Source: Guptibacillus hwajinpoensis (GTDB lineage: Bacteria > Bacillota > Bacilli > Bacillales > Guptibacillaceae). Taken from it: DNA of 64,000 nt. The DNA lies in the NCBI RefSeq assembly GCF_005144865.1, contig NZ_SWFM01000009.1, positions 1 to 64,000 on the forward strand. The letters run 5' to 3'. This document shows, piece after piece, positions 41,568 through 50,673 of the stretch (positions are counted from its first letter, which is position 1; each line of letters begins with the position of its first letter). A program made the translations under genes and the position numbers. The notes under the pieces are model-generated. The model was not told where the DNA came from. It made no database searches and saw nothing but the letters and a program-made list of their open reading frames with translations.

Positions 41568-42713
41568 CTACTTCATTTCCTCGAAATGTTTCATAATGAT
41601 TTGGAATAGCTTATCTCCCTCTTGAATTTCTGTAAACGAAGTAATGGCATTTGTAATTCCATCTTCTTTAATCTTATTTTGGATTGTTGCAGCTTCTTCA
41701 TCATCTTGTGGATCGAATAGCAATGCTGCTGCAATTCCTTTTGCGAGATATGTTGGTTCTTTGTTTAACTCAGCAAGTTGTCTAGCTGGACCTACAAGTC
41801 GATCATCTGGTCCTAGTTTACGAATTGGAGCACGCCCTACACGAGTAACCTCATCTACAAGATGCGGATTCAGAAAGCGGCTAAGAATCTTTGTAATATA
41901 AGCATCGTGCTTGTCAGACTCAAAACCGTGCTTATGATGTAATAACTCACCAGTTTCTTCTAGTGCCTTTTTCACATCAGAATGAATAGCTTCACTCTCA
42001 AGTGCATCCTTTATCGTCTTAATTCCTGCTTGATAACCAAGGTAGGCTGTTATTGCGTGACCAGTGTTTACAGTGAATAGCTTTCTCTCGATGTATGGCG
42101 CAAGATCATTCACATACGTTAGTCCAGCAATATCAGGAACCTTACCTGCCATCATAGTTTCATCAACTACCCATTCGTAGAAAGGTTCTACTGCTACCAT
42201 TAATGGGTCTTCATGTGATTGATTAGGTACAATTCGATCTACGGCAGCATCAGGAAAACCAGCATACTGATTAAGGGATTCACGCTCAACGGAATCCATT
42301 TTCTCTGCTACTGCATTCTTAAGTAAAGTGCTTCCGCCAATCATATTTTCACATGCAATAACATTAACTGGGTCTTTTCCTGCTGACATTCTTTTCCCGA
42401 TACCCTCTTTAATAACTGAAGAAATAAGCTGAAGAACGGTTGGACCAACCGCAGTCGTAATCAAATCAGCTTCGTAAATAGCATCTACAACCGCTTCAGG
42501 ATTCTTCTGGCTATTGATTCCCCTTACACCTTCTACTGTGATTTGGTCGCTTTCCTGACCAAGAATTTCGACAGTATATCGATTACGCTTATTAAGTTCA
42601 TTAATGACTGTTTCATTGATATCAACGAAACATACTTCATATCCTGCTTGAGAAAGAAGCTTACCAATGAATCCCCTTCCTATATTTCCAGCTCCAAAAT
42701 GAACAGCAAGCAT
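41568..42713 (-). CDS. mtlD: Mannitol-1-phosphate 5-dehydrogenase
   Basis: 381-aa NAD-dependent dehydrogenase converting mannitol-1-phosphate to fructose-6-phosphate. N-terminal HFGAGNIGRGFIGKLL (NAD site), central catalytic lysine region ERKLFTVNTGHAITAYLGY. Last gene of mtlA-mtlR-mtlF-mtlD; starts one base after mtlF. Confidence 0.96.
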   Translation of the reverse strand: MLAVHFGAGNIGRGFIGKLLSQAGYEVCFVDINETVINELNKRNRYTVEILGQESDQITVEGVRGINSQKNPEAVVDAIYEADLITTAVGPTVLQLISSVIKEGIGKRMSAGKDPVNVIACENMIGGSTLLKNAVAEKMDSVERESLNQYAGFPDAAVDRIVPNQSHEDPLMVAVEPFYEWVVDETMMAGKVPDIAGLTYVNDLAPYIERKLFTVNTGHAITAYLGYQAGIKTIKDALESEAIHSDVKKALEETGELLHHKHGFESDKHDAYITKILSRFLNPHLVDEVTRVGRAPIRKLGPDDRLVGPARQLAELNKEPTYLAKGIAAALLFDPQDDEEAATIQNKIKEDGITNAITSFTEIQEGDKLFQIIMKHFEEMK

Positions 42714-42714
42714 A

Positions 42715-43152
42715 TTAATTCACCTCATCAAACATTGAAATTAACGTTTCTTTCGAATCTGCTTGAATAAGTTGCTCTACATTTTCTTCTTCAGAACACA
42801 CAATGGCAATTTGAGAAAGGATTTCTAAATGTTCATTATCCTTTCCGGCAATTCCAATGATAATTTTTGCGATATTTCCATCTCCAAAGTCTACTCCGTC
42901 ACGAAGCTGAACGATAGAAAGCCCAGAATTCTTTACTGCTTTTTTCGCATCTTCTGTGCCATGAGGAATAGCTACTGAATTACCCATATACGTTGTTGTG
43001 ATTTCTTCACGTTCAAGCATTTGATCAACATAGCTCGCTTCCACATACCCATTGTCTACAAGAATTTGACCAGCCATTCGAATTGCTTCTGCTTTTGAAC
43101 TAGCCTTTTCATTTAATACCACATTCTCAGTTGATAGAATTTCTTTAGCCAT
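42715..43152 (-). CDS. mtlF: PTS mannitol-specific EIIA component
   Basis: 145 aa, single EIIA(Mtl/Fru) domain with the phosphorylated histidine in NSVAIPHGTEDAKKAV. Passes phosphate from HPr to the IIB domains of MtlA. Overlaps mtlR by 8 bp; AAAGGAGA site within the mtlR end. Confidence 0.96.
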   Translation of the reverse strand: MAKEILSTENVVLNEKASSKAEAIRMAGQILVDNGYVEASYVDQMLEREEITTTYMGNSVAIPHGTEDAKKAVKNSGLSIVQLRDGVDFGDGNIAKIIIGIAGKDNEHLEILSQIAIVCSEEENVEQLIQADSKETLISMFDEVN

Positions 43153-45274
43153 TATAATCGTCTCCTTTGATTTCTAATTGTTTTTCCACATGATTTTTGA
43201 TTTTGTTAGCGAGATATAATTCAATTGTCTCCTGATCGCTCTCAGAAAAAAGCGCTATAGTTTGTTCAGATTCAATAATCAATGTACTAATGAAGCTCAT
43301 AATCTCAATGGCTTCACTTGATGACTCTTCAGCAGCAAGTTGAAGAAGGATTGTATCCATTTCTATGGAAGAACCATCCATCGCCTTCCTATTGATTGGT
43401 TTCATTAATCGAACAATTGTAAACACAGGGTTGATTACTCCAACTGCTCTTGTATGAAAAAGAGCAAGTGAAGTACCTGGTATCCCAACGCCACTTCTTT
43501 CTTCTCGCTCTAAAAGTGCCGTAACGATATGAGACGAATCTAAAAGGACTTCATCCCTCTCCAGCCGTTCACACTCTTGTTCTAGTAGGCTTTCAACATT
43601 TAAATTAGTAGATTCAAAAATGCGAAATTGCTTCAAGATTGCGGAAGCTGCCTTGCTGTATAATTCTGCTTTTCGGAACCAACTAATCGATTGATCCTTT
43701 GTAACACTAGAAAACGTTACTTTTTGTTCTTCTGCCATTACTTTTCTTTTTTTAGTTAAGAAATTTCTCTGAATGGCTGAACGAATACGGTGAGTTTCTT
43801 CTTCAGTTAAGAAAGGATCGACTTTGATATATTGCCCTTCATAGTCAGGCAATGGGATCGTTGAGACAATCAAGTCATAGTTTTCTTTATCCTCGTCTTC
43901 GAAATCAAACAAAGATGCACTCTTAATCAAATGAATCTCTGGCAGCTCTTGTTGAAGACGTGCCGCAAGCATTTTCGACGTTCCGATTCCACTAGAACAG
44001 ACAGCAAGAATAGAGACATCTCTTTTCTCGTAACTCCCCTCAAGTGCAGACCCGAAGTGCAAAACAAGAAAACCAACCTCTTCCTCTGGTATAGGGACAT
44101 TTGAAAAAATTTCTTTAATTGCACCATCTAACAAATCAAAGAGATCTGAATAGTCCTCTTTGATTTTATCCAATAATGGATTATGGATAGTCATATTTTG
44201 TCTTATCCGATGAGTTGCTGGACCAAGATGCGTAACAAGTCCTTGCAGAAGAGAGTCATTTGATTCTAGCCCAGCATGCATCCGTTCTTCTACGTAACGA
44301 ATCAACTCTTTAGCCTTAACAACAATCGGGTAATTTGTTTCTTCAAGAAAATAATCACTTGTGTTTCTTAATTTAGCCCCACGCAAATGCATGGTGATAT
44401 AGCCAATTTCTGCTTCAGGAATGTGTATTCTGAAGAATGATTCGAGTTTTGCACCAATCAACCTTCCAAAATTAAATTCCTTCGTACTTTTTAACGTAAT
44501 TAAATAATCATTATCGATCTCAATCTTTTCACCCTTTTGGATTCGTTCAACTGCGAGGGTTAAGTGAACGATTAAACCAATATACGCACTATCTGCAATC
44601 ATATAGGGTAACTCATCGTTTACTTCATCTACTATTTTCTCTACCTTTAGTAGTTTATCTCTGTCTACAAGACCAAGTAAGCGCTCAGACGCAGATTCCA
44701 AAAGAGTACCTTGAGATTTCTTCTGAATGGATTGCTTTATTAACGTGAAGAAATCTGAATCGTTAAACTCAGTAGCTAGCAAGGTACTCATAGCGTGTCT
44801 TTTCAAAGCTTCAGTTCCCTCTACCTGCACGCCATACCCCCGCCTTCGTATTAGTGAAAGCTGCATTTTCTCAAGCCATTCTTCAACTTTGTTCAAATCA
44901 TTACTAACCGTAGCAACGGTTACTCTTAAATCATTGGCAAGGCCGACTAACTTTATGGGTTCGGCTGATTCTAAAAGCTTGCATAGAATCAGCGTTTCCC
45001 GCTCCTGTTGTGTGTACTCAGTGATATCAAGGTCAAAAATGTATGTGATGAGCTCACTACGCTTCAACTCTTCACCATCAATCTGTACACCAACTCCAGC
45101 TTTCTTAATAAGTTTAAGGTCATATTCAGTAAGAATACCCTCTACACCGGCTAAATCGCGATGGACCGTTCGTTCACTCACTTCTAGTTCTTCAGCGATT
45201 CCTTTTACAGTAAAGAATTCATTACTATCTAGTAGCAACTGTAGAATTCTTCTTTCCCTTGCTGAAATAAACAC
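43145..45274 (-). CDS. mtlR: Mannitol operon activator MtlR
   Basis: About 709 aa: two N-terminal HTH domains (LLDSNEFFTVKGIAEELEVS and the mga-like second), two PRD domains (about 185-400, with HLTLAVERI and GYITMHLRGAK; HFGSALE), an EIIB(Gat)-like domain (AVCSSGIGTSKML, with Cys) and a C-terminal EIIA(Mtl)-like domain. Activity is set by PTS phosphorylation. The GTG at 45274 (AGGTGA before it) is preferred over the GTG at 45283, which overlaps its own ribosome site. Confidence 0.94.
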   Translation of the reverse strand: MFISARERRILQLLLDSNEFFTVKGIAEELEVSERTVHRDLAGVEGILTEYDLKLIKKAGVGVQIDGEELKRSELITYIFDLDITEYTQQERETLILCKLLESAEPIKLVGLANDLRVTVATVSNDLNKVEEWLEKMQLSLIRRRGYGVQVEGTEALKRHAMSTLLATEFNDSDFFTLIKQSIQKKSQGTLLESASERLLGLVDRDKLLKVEKIVDEVNDELPYMIADSAYIGLIVHLTLAVERIQKGEKIEIDNDYLITLKSTKEFNFGRLIGAKLESFFRIHIPEAEIGYITMHLRGAKLRNTSDYFLEETNYPIVVKAKELIRYVEERMHAGLESNDSLLQGLVTHLGPATHRIRQNMTIHNPLLDKIKEDYSDLFDLLDGAIKEIFSNVPIPEEEVGFLVLHFGSALEGSYEKRDVSILAVCSSGIGTSKMLAARLQQELPEIHLIKSASLFDFEDEDKENYDLIVSTIPLPDYEGQYIKVDPFLTEEETHRIRSAIQRNFLTKKRKVMAEEQKVTFSSVTKDQSISWFRKAELYSKAASAILKQFRIFESTNLNVESLLEQECERLERDEVLLDSSHIVTALLEREERSGVGIPGTSLALFHTRAVGVINPVFTIVRLMKPINRKAMDGSSIEMDTILLQLAAEESSSEAIEIMSFISTLIIESEQTIALFSESDQETIELYLANKIKNHVEKQLEIKGDDYNG

Positions 45275-45301
45275 TCGGTTCACCTCGAATTTTGGCTTTA
45301 C

Positions 45302-47068
45302 CTATTTTTTAAGTCTTTCAACAAGCTCTTCGTATTTCGGGCTATTCATGAAGTTCGCAACTGAAATGTGTTCTGTATTAGGACGTTTGGCTTTTGCTCG
45401 ATCTGTTAAGTCCTGGTGAGTCACAATTAAATCAGCGTCATCAGGTAAGTTACTAATTGCAGTGTTCGTCACTTCAATATCCTGAAGACCCGCTTTCTTG
45501 AACTTATTGCGAAGAACTGATGCCCCCATTGCACTTGATCCCATTCCAGCATCGCATGCAAAAACTACTTTATTAATTTCTTTATTCTCCACTTGTTCTG
45601 GTTCTACCTCCACTGGTGCTTTACCTGCGGAAGATAATTCAGCAACAAGTTCATCGTACTTCGGACTGTTCATGAAGTTTTTAACCGAAATATGATTCGT
45701 TTTAGGAAGTTTGACTTTCGCTCGATCAGTTAGATCCTGGTGTGTAATAACAAGATCTGCATCCTCTGGAAGGTTGCTAATTGACGTATTTATAACTTCA
45801 ATGTCCGTTAATCCTGCTTTTTTAAACTTATTACGAAGGACGGAAGCTCCCATTGCACTTGATCCCATCCCAGCATCACATGCAAAGACTACTTTGGCGA
45901 TATTGCTATAAGAAGGTGCTTCTGCTTCTTTCGGTTCTTCCGAATTTGTTCTAAGGTTAGACGAAACGCTACTTTTCTTACCCTTCATTGCTTCCATTTT
46001 TTCAGTCGCTTCTGAAATGTCCTCTCCACTATCTTTTGATCGTTTTAAGATAAACGATGCGACAAGGAAAGAAACAACTGTGGCTACCACAACGCCCGCT
46101 AGAACTCCAAGATAACCTCCACGCGGTGTCATGATCATTAGAGCAAAGATACTACCTGGCGAAGGTGGTGCAATAAGGCCAGCACCGAAAATAGTTAATG
46201 TAAACACACCGCTCATTCCACCAAGAATAACAGCAAGTAGAAGAGCTGGTTTCATCAAGATGTACGGGAAGTAAATCTCATGAATACCACCAAAGAAATG
46301 AATGATGGCTGCACCGGGTGCCGTCTGTTTCGCTGTACCTCTTCCAACAAACCAGTAGGCAAGAAGAATACCAAGACCTGGTCCAGGATTTGATTCTAGT
46401 AAGAAAAGAATTGATTTGCCAGTATTAGCTGCCTGCTCAATACCAAGCGGGCTTAAAATCCCATGGTTAATCGCATTATTTAAGAATAGAACTTTAGCTG
46501 GTTCAATTAGAATACTTGCAAGAGGTAGAAGGCCTGCATCAACAATAACCTGTACTCCTGCTGCAAGTGCTTTATTCAGACCAAGTACGACAGGTCCAAT
46601 TCCTATTGATGCTAGTATTGTTAAGAGACCGCCGATAATTCCAGCTGAAAAGTTATTAACGAGCATTTCAAAACCAGACTTAATTTTTCCATGAATGGCT
46701 TGATCAAATTTCTTAATTGCGTAACCACCAAGAGGACCCATGACCATTGCTCCGAGGAACATTGGAATATCTGCTCCAACGATGACACCCATTGTAGCTG
46801 TAGCACCAACTACTCCTCCTCGACCACCATGAATAATTTTACCCCCGGTATAGCCGATTAATAGCGGAAGTAAATAGGTAATCATTGGACCTACCAACTC
46901 AGCTAGGTTTTCATTTGGCGTCCATCCAGTTGGTATAAATAGTGCAGTAATGATACCCCAAGCAATAAACGCACCAATATTCGGCATGATCATACTGCTT
47001 AAGTAACTTCCGAACCGCTGAACTTTTACTTTTAATCCAGATTTTTCTGTTGAATTCTGTTCACTCAT
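45302..47068 (-). CDS. mtlA: PTS mannitol EIICBB, with two IIB domains
   Basis: 588 aa. EIIC membrane domain (about 1-345, e.g. RFGSYLSSMIMPNIGAFIAW, GGIHEIYFPYILMKP), a charged linker, then two tandem IIB domains. Both carry VVFACDAGMGSSAMGASVLR; the phosphorylated cysteines are C397 and C505, 108 residues apart. MtlA in B. subtilis has one IIB (478 aa). The copies are nearly identical over about 90 residues, implying a recent in-frame duplication of about 324 bp. First gene of the operon; GGGGAGG precedes the ATG. Confidence 0.95.
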   Translation of the reverse strand: MSEQNSTEKSGLKVKVQRFGSYLSSMIMPNIGAFIAWGIITALFIPTGWTPNENLAELVGPMITYLLPLLIGYTGGKIIHGGRGGVVGATATMGVIVGADIPMFLGAMVMGPLGGYAIKKFDQAIHGKIKSGFEMLVNNFSAGIIGGLLTILASIGIGPVVLGLNKALAAGVQVIVDAGLLPLASILIEPAKVLFLNNAINHGILSPLGIEQAANTGKSILFLLESNPGPGLGILLAYWFVGRGTAKQTAPGAAIIHFFGGIHEIYFPYILMKPALLLAVILGGMSGVFTLTIFGAGLIAPPSPGSIFALMIMTPRGGYLGVLAGVVVATVVSFLVASFILKRSKDSGEDISEATEKMEAMKGKKSSVSSNLRTNSEEPKEAEAPSYSNIAKVVFACDAGMGSSAMGASVLRNKFKKAGLTDIEVINTSISNLPEDADLVITHQDLTDRAKVKLPKTNHISVKNFMNSPKYDELVAELSSAGKAPVEVEPEQVENKEINKVVFACDAGMGSSAMGASVLRNKFKKAGLQDIEVTNTAISNLPDDADLIVTHQDLTDRAKAKRPNTEHISVANFMNSPKYEELVERLKK

Positions 47069-47091
47069 TGTATATCCTCCCCTTCTTACGT

Positions 47092-47134
47092 ATCATAAAA
47101 AGCGTTTTCATTTTGTCAGAAGACTTGTTGACAT
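47092..47134 (-). promoter_or_regulatory. mtl promoter with cre and proximal MtlR-type site
   Basis: Minus strand: -35 CTGACA (47114-47119), 16 bp, -10 TATGAT (47092-47097). A cre-like site TGAAAACGCTTTTT (47097-47110; 12 of 14 consensus positions) fills the spacer, giving CcpA repression. A 20-bp element (47115-47134; plus strand GTCAGAAGACTTGTTGACAT) overlaps the -35 and recurs at 47255-47274. Confidence 0.65.
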
Positions 47135-47254
47135 TTTCTTATATCGTTGACGCTTTCCTAAAATCCTGATTGCTGATACGTGTTAATTCTCTCTTATTAA
47201 TAACAATCATAATAGCGCTAGGAGGCTAATACAATAAAATCCAAATACAAATTC

Positions 47255-47274
47255 GTCAGTTGACTTGTTGACAT
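47255..47274 (-). promoter_or_regulatory. Distal copy of the putative MtlR operator
   Basis: GTCAGTTGACTTGTTGACAT differs at two positions from the element at 47115-47134, exactly 140 bp away in the same orientation. A pair of activator sites on the same helix face is one reading. Confidence 0.55.
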
Positions 47275-47321
47275 GATTAAAGAAGAAGGGCTTAACCAAT
47301 ACTGAAGAGTGCCAAAGCAAA

Positions 47322-47353
47322 AGAAAAACCTCTGGGCTCACCCAGAGGTTTTG
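47322..47353 (-). terminator. Terminator after the Zn/Cd ATPase gene
   Basis: Perfect stem AAAACCTCTGGG/CCCAGAGGTTTT with loop CTCA and T-rich tail on the minus strand. Confidence 0.85.
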
Positions 47354-49474
47354 TTACGAATGCTGTGGTTCAGTTTGTGTTTTAACTTTTGGATTTGTTT
47401 CTTTCTTTTTATCCCATAGGATTGTGAGACTGATTACCGTAACAAGTATCGTAGCTCCCATGTCTGAGAGTATGGCGATCCATAATGTTAATAATCCAGG
47501 GATTGTAAGGAGAAGAGCGATGAGTTTTAAGCCAAGCGCAAGAACAATATTCAAGCGTATCGTTCGGTTCACGCGCTTCGCGATCGTTATGGCTTCAGGT
47601 AACTTTCCAAGATGATCCTGCATGAGTACAATGTCTGCCGTTTCAATCGCACTATCTGTACCCTTTCCCATCGCTATTCCGAGGTCAGCCGAAGCAAGTG
47701 CTGGTGCATCATTAATTCCGTCACCAATCATAGCGACTTTACCTTCTCGTGTAAGTTGCTTCACTTTTTCAACCTTTTCTTCAGGCAAAAGACCTGCGAA
47801 GTATGAACGTACGCCAACACGTCCAGCAACTTTCTCAGCGGTTTGTTCATGATCTCCTGTTAGCATAACTGTATGTTTAATTCCCGAAGCATGGAGATCA
47901 TTTATAACAGAGGCACTCTCTTCTCTAACTTCATCTGAGATACCGAATACCCCTAGTATGTTCTTGGCATCTGCTACAATCACAAGCGTTAATCCGTCCT
48001 GTTTCATTGCTTCAATGATTGTTTGGATGTTAGATGGTATGGATACATGTGCAACACTTTTTTCATTACCAACCCAGTACTTTTCACCATCGATTTCAGC
48101 TATCACTCCCTGACCCGAAACAGTTTCTACACCACTCGCTTCTTTTTCAGGGAACGAAAAGTCATTTACTTTATCCATGATTGCTTTTGCCAGTGGATGA
48201 GATGAATGCCTCTCAACAGCCGCTGAAATAGCTAGAAACTTTTCGCGATCAAACATTTCATACTTCTCGACGTATGGTTTACCCTTTGTTAGCGTACCTG
48301 TCTTATCAAATGCAAGCGTATCGATTTTACCAAGTTGCTCAAGATAAACGGATCCTTTAACTAGAATTCCGTTCCTTGCATTTCGTGTGATACCCGAAAT
48401 GTTTGCAATCGGTGAAGAAAGAATTAACGCACATGGACATCCTACAATCAGAACTGCAAGCCCCTGATAAAACCAATTTTCCCACGCGCCATCTAAGAAT
48501 ACTGGTGGCACAAGCATAACGAGTGCTGAGATTAGCATAATAACAGGCGTGTAGTATCGTGAAAATCGATTAATGAATAGTTCGGTTGGCGTTTTCGTTT
48601 CTTGTGCTTCTTCTACGAGATGCAATATTTTCGAAAGCGAAGAATCTTCATACGCTTTTGTAATTCGAACACGTAGAATCCCTTCGTTATTAATACTGCC
48701 TCCAAAAACGGATTCACCTGTCCCTTTTTCTACAGGCATGGCTTCACCAGTTATAGCTGATTCATTCACAGAACTATTCCCAGATTCAACTACTCCATCT
48801 GATGGAATTTTTGCACCTGATTTCACAAGAACAAGATCATCGACCTTTAATTCGTTGATGGATACGATTTTTTCCGTTCCATTTTGAAGTAAAAGGGCTT
48901 CTTTAGGGGCAATTTTAAGAAGGGACTCCATCGACTTTCTCGCTTTCTCCATCCCAAGACCTTCAAGGTATTCATTCAGGCCAAATAAGATCGCAACAAG
49001 CGTTCCTTCCTTCCACTCACCAATCGATACAGCACCGATTAATGCGATGGTCATTAATGTTTCTATATTGAATGTAAGTTTCGTTAAGTTTCTAAGTCCT
49101 TTAATAAACGTTTGATACCCGCTCAAAATAATAGCAGCAAGATAGAACGGAACGGCCGGAACTGTACTCATCCCGTCCAACAGAAGTGCTAGGATGAAAA
49201 TACCCGTAGAAATGCCAAGGTATAATTTTATTTTCGAATGATCATGATTATGATCATGAGCGTGACCAGGCTCGTCTTCTTCCTTAATAAGCGAGGCATG
49301 ATCTGATGCAAGAATTTTTTCTACCTGATCAAGGTTCACTCTCTCATCTAGTTTCAGCTTTCCAGAGTTATATTGGATGCGAGCAGTCTCACCATAATCT
49401 AATTTATTAATTTGTTGTTCCATTCCCGCAGCGCAGTTTGGGCATGACAACCCCTTGAGACGATATTCTTCCAT
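47354..49474 (-). CDS. Zn/Cd/Pb-type P1B ATPase (CadA/ZosA-like)
   Basis: 706 aa. N-terminal HMA-like domain with GLSCPNCAAGME, a His/Asp-rich stretch HAHDHNHDH, then P-type ATPase core: TGEAMPVEKG, CPC transmembrane motif in VGCPCALILSSP, DKTGTLTKGKP phosphorylation site and [17 protein letters not shown](S/T)P indicates divalent zinc-type ions rather than copper. AAAGGGGG precedes the ATG. No ArsR/CadC regulator is adjacent. Confidence 0.93.
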   Translation of the reverse strand: MEEYRLKGLSCPNCAAGMEQQINKLDYGETARIQYNSGKLKLDERVNLDQVEKILASDHASLIKEEDEPGHAHDHNHDHSKIKLYLGISTGIFILALLLDGMSTVPAVPFYLAAIILSGYQTFIKGLRNLTKLTFNIETLMTIALIGAVSIGEWKEGTLVAILFGLNEYLEGLGMEKARKSMESLLKIAPKEALLLQNGTEKIVSINELKVDDLVLVKSGAKIPSDGVVESGNSSVNESAITGEAMPVEKGTGESVFGGSINNEGILRVRITKAYEDSSLSKILHLVEEAQETKTPTELFINRFSRYYTPVIMLISALVMLVPPVFLDGAWENWFYQGLAVLIVGCPCALILSSPIANISGITRNARNGILVKGSVYLEQLGKIDTLAFDKTGTLTKGKPYVEKYEMFDREKFLAISAAVERHSSHPLAKAIMDKVNDFSFPEKEASGVETVSGQGVIAEIDGEKYWVGNEKSVAHVSIPSNIQTIIEAMKQDGLTLVIVADAKNILGVFGISDEVREESASVINDLHASGIKHTVMLTGDHEQTAEKVAGRVGVRSYFAGLLPEEKVEKVKQLTREGKVAMIGDGINDAPALASADLGIAMGKGTDSAIETADIVLMQDHLGKLPEAITIAKRVNRTIRLNIVLALGLKLIALLLTIPGLLTLWIAILSDMGATILVTVISLTILWDKKKETNPKVKTQTEPQHS

Positions 49475-49577
49475 TGATGTAAGCCCCCTTTCTTAAAAGG
49501 TTTCGTTCATTATATTCAATACATGAGCATGTGTTCATATTACTTAAGTTCAATTTTACTGAACCTCATATACAATG

Positions 49578-50297
49578 TCAAAGGAATTTATGAGAAAGCT
49601 GAAGATAAAGATTCAGTATAAGTATTCCCAGAGCAACAAAGAAAAACAACTCTCTTTTTAATACTCTACCTCTTACTTTACCGATCATTTCATGAAAAGC
49701 AACGTAACATAGCGAGCCAATTGCAACCCCCATGAAGATACCATTCCAATCCCTTGATGGAACAGAATACATACCAATTCCCGCCGATAACGATAGTACT
49801 AGTGAAACAATGCAAGCAGCTATCACAACAACGATTCCGTTTATTGCACTAATTCTAGTTAGAATATAAAGCGCGATTCCCTCTGGTAAATGATGAATAA
49901 AAAGAGCTAGTAATAGTGCCATCCCAAACGCTTCATTACTTCCGCTCAAACCAAGTGCAATACCTACAGGAACATTGTGAGAGAGTATAGCGAAAATGAA
50001 TGCTATAAGTGAAAGATAGCTTTTATGACTAAACGTTGCATGAAGGGCATTCTCCATGCAAATGAATAGGATTAAAGAAAGGGAAAAGCCAATGAGAAGT
50101 GACCAGAAATTAAATAATTGAATACTTTCCGGCACTAGTTCAAATCCAATAAGACCGATTAGCAAGCCACCACAAAACAAATAGAGTGCTTCTAAACGAT
50201 GTTGATAATATGTATAAGCGCACTTTCCTACCATGGCACCTAGTAGTAACCCACCAAAACCAATGAGGAAAAGCTTAATTAAGATAGAAATTAGCAT
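49578..50297 (-). CDS. ZIP family metal transporter
   Basis: 239 aa, seven to eight membrane helices. The ZIP metal-site motifs are in helices 4 and 5: HNVPVGIALGLSG and HHLPEGIALYIL. Probably moves zinc or another divalent ion. GGGGTGG lies before the ATG; a 32-bp palindrome (50323-50354) sits just upstream. Confidence 0.9.
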   Translation of the reverse strand: MLISILIKLFLIGFGGLLLGAMVGKCAYTYYQHRLEALYLFCGGLLIGLIGFELVPESIQLFNFWSLLIGFSLSLILFICMENALHATFSHKSYLSLIAFIFAILSHNVPVGIALGLSGSNEAFGMALLLALFIHHLPEGIALYILTRISAINGIVVVIAACIVSLVLSLSAGIGMYSVPSRDWNGIFMGVAIGSLCYVAFHEMIGKVRGRVLKRELFFFVALGILILNLYLQLSHKFL

Positions 50298-50322
50298 ATG
50301 GTATTTCCACCCCTTTTTTGGT

Positions 50323-50354
50323 GAGGGGGGTCAGACACGTGTTTGACCCCCCTC
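50323..50354. promoter_or_regulatory. 32-bp palindrome upstream of the ZIP gene
   Basis: Arms GAGGGGGGTCA and TGACCCCCCTC are exact inverses around GACACGTGTT, whose centre ACACGTGT is itself palindromic. No T run on either side, so it is not a standard terminator. Could be an operator or 5'-UTR hairpin, or a small REP-like element. Confidence 0.6.
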
Positions 50355-50398
50355 GTCCCATCAGCGCATTATATTACCAAAAGTGCGATGTTATGAGT

Positions 50399-50436
50399 CA
50401 AAAAAAGCGAGAGACAGGAACCCCCTATCTCTCGCT
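50399..50436 (-). terminator. Terminator of csoR-copA-copZ
   Basis: Stem AGCGAGAGA/TCTCTCGCT with T run on the minus strand, shortly after copZ. Confidence 0.85.
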
Positions 50437-50442
50437 TACCTT

Positions 50443-50649
50443 TTATTTGATATCGTAACCCTGTTCTTCTACAGCTTCATTCATAGTCGATACTGATACG
50501 CTTGAAGCGTCGTAGGAAACATGTGCAGTACCTTCTTCAAGATTCACTTCAACATCTGATACACCTTCAAGCTCTTGCAATGCCGTTTTCACTGCAGATT
50601 TACAGTGATTACAAGTCATACCTTCAATTTTTAAAGTTGTTTGTTCCAT
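50443..50649 (-). CDS. copZ: Copper chaperone CopZ
   Basis: 68-aa HMA domain with the copper site GMTCNHCKSAV and the typical C-terminal EEQGYDIK. Delivers Cu(I) to CopA and CsoR. AAAGGAG precedes two adjacent ATGs; 50649 gives better spacing and the B. subtilis-like MEQ start. Confidence 0.96.
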   Translation of the reverse strand: MEQTTLKIEGMTCNHCKSAVKTALQELEGVSDVEVNLEEGTAHVSYDASSVSVSTMNEAVEEQGYDIK

Positions 50650-50673
50650 CATTATTCTCCTTTCGAAAGGTTA

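Noticed and set aside
44727..45419. 230-aa plus-strand ORF opposite mtlR and the end of mtlA
   Set aside because: Low-complexity serine-rich shadow of two well-supported minus-strand genes.
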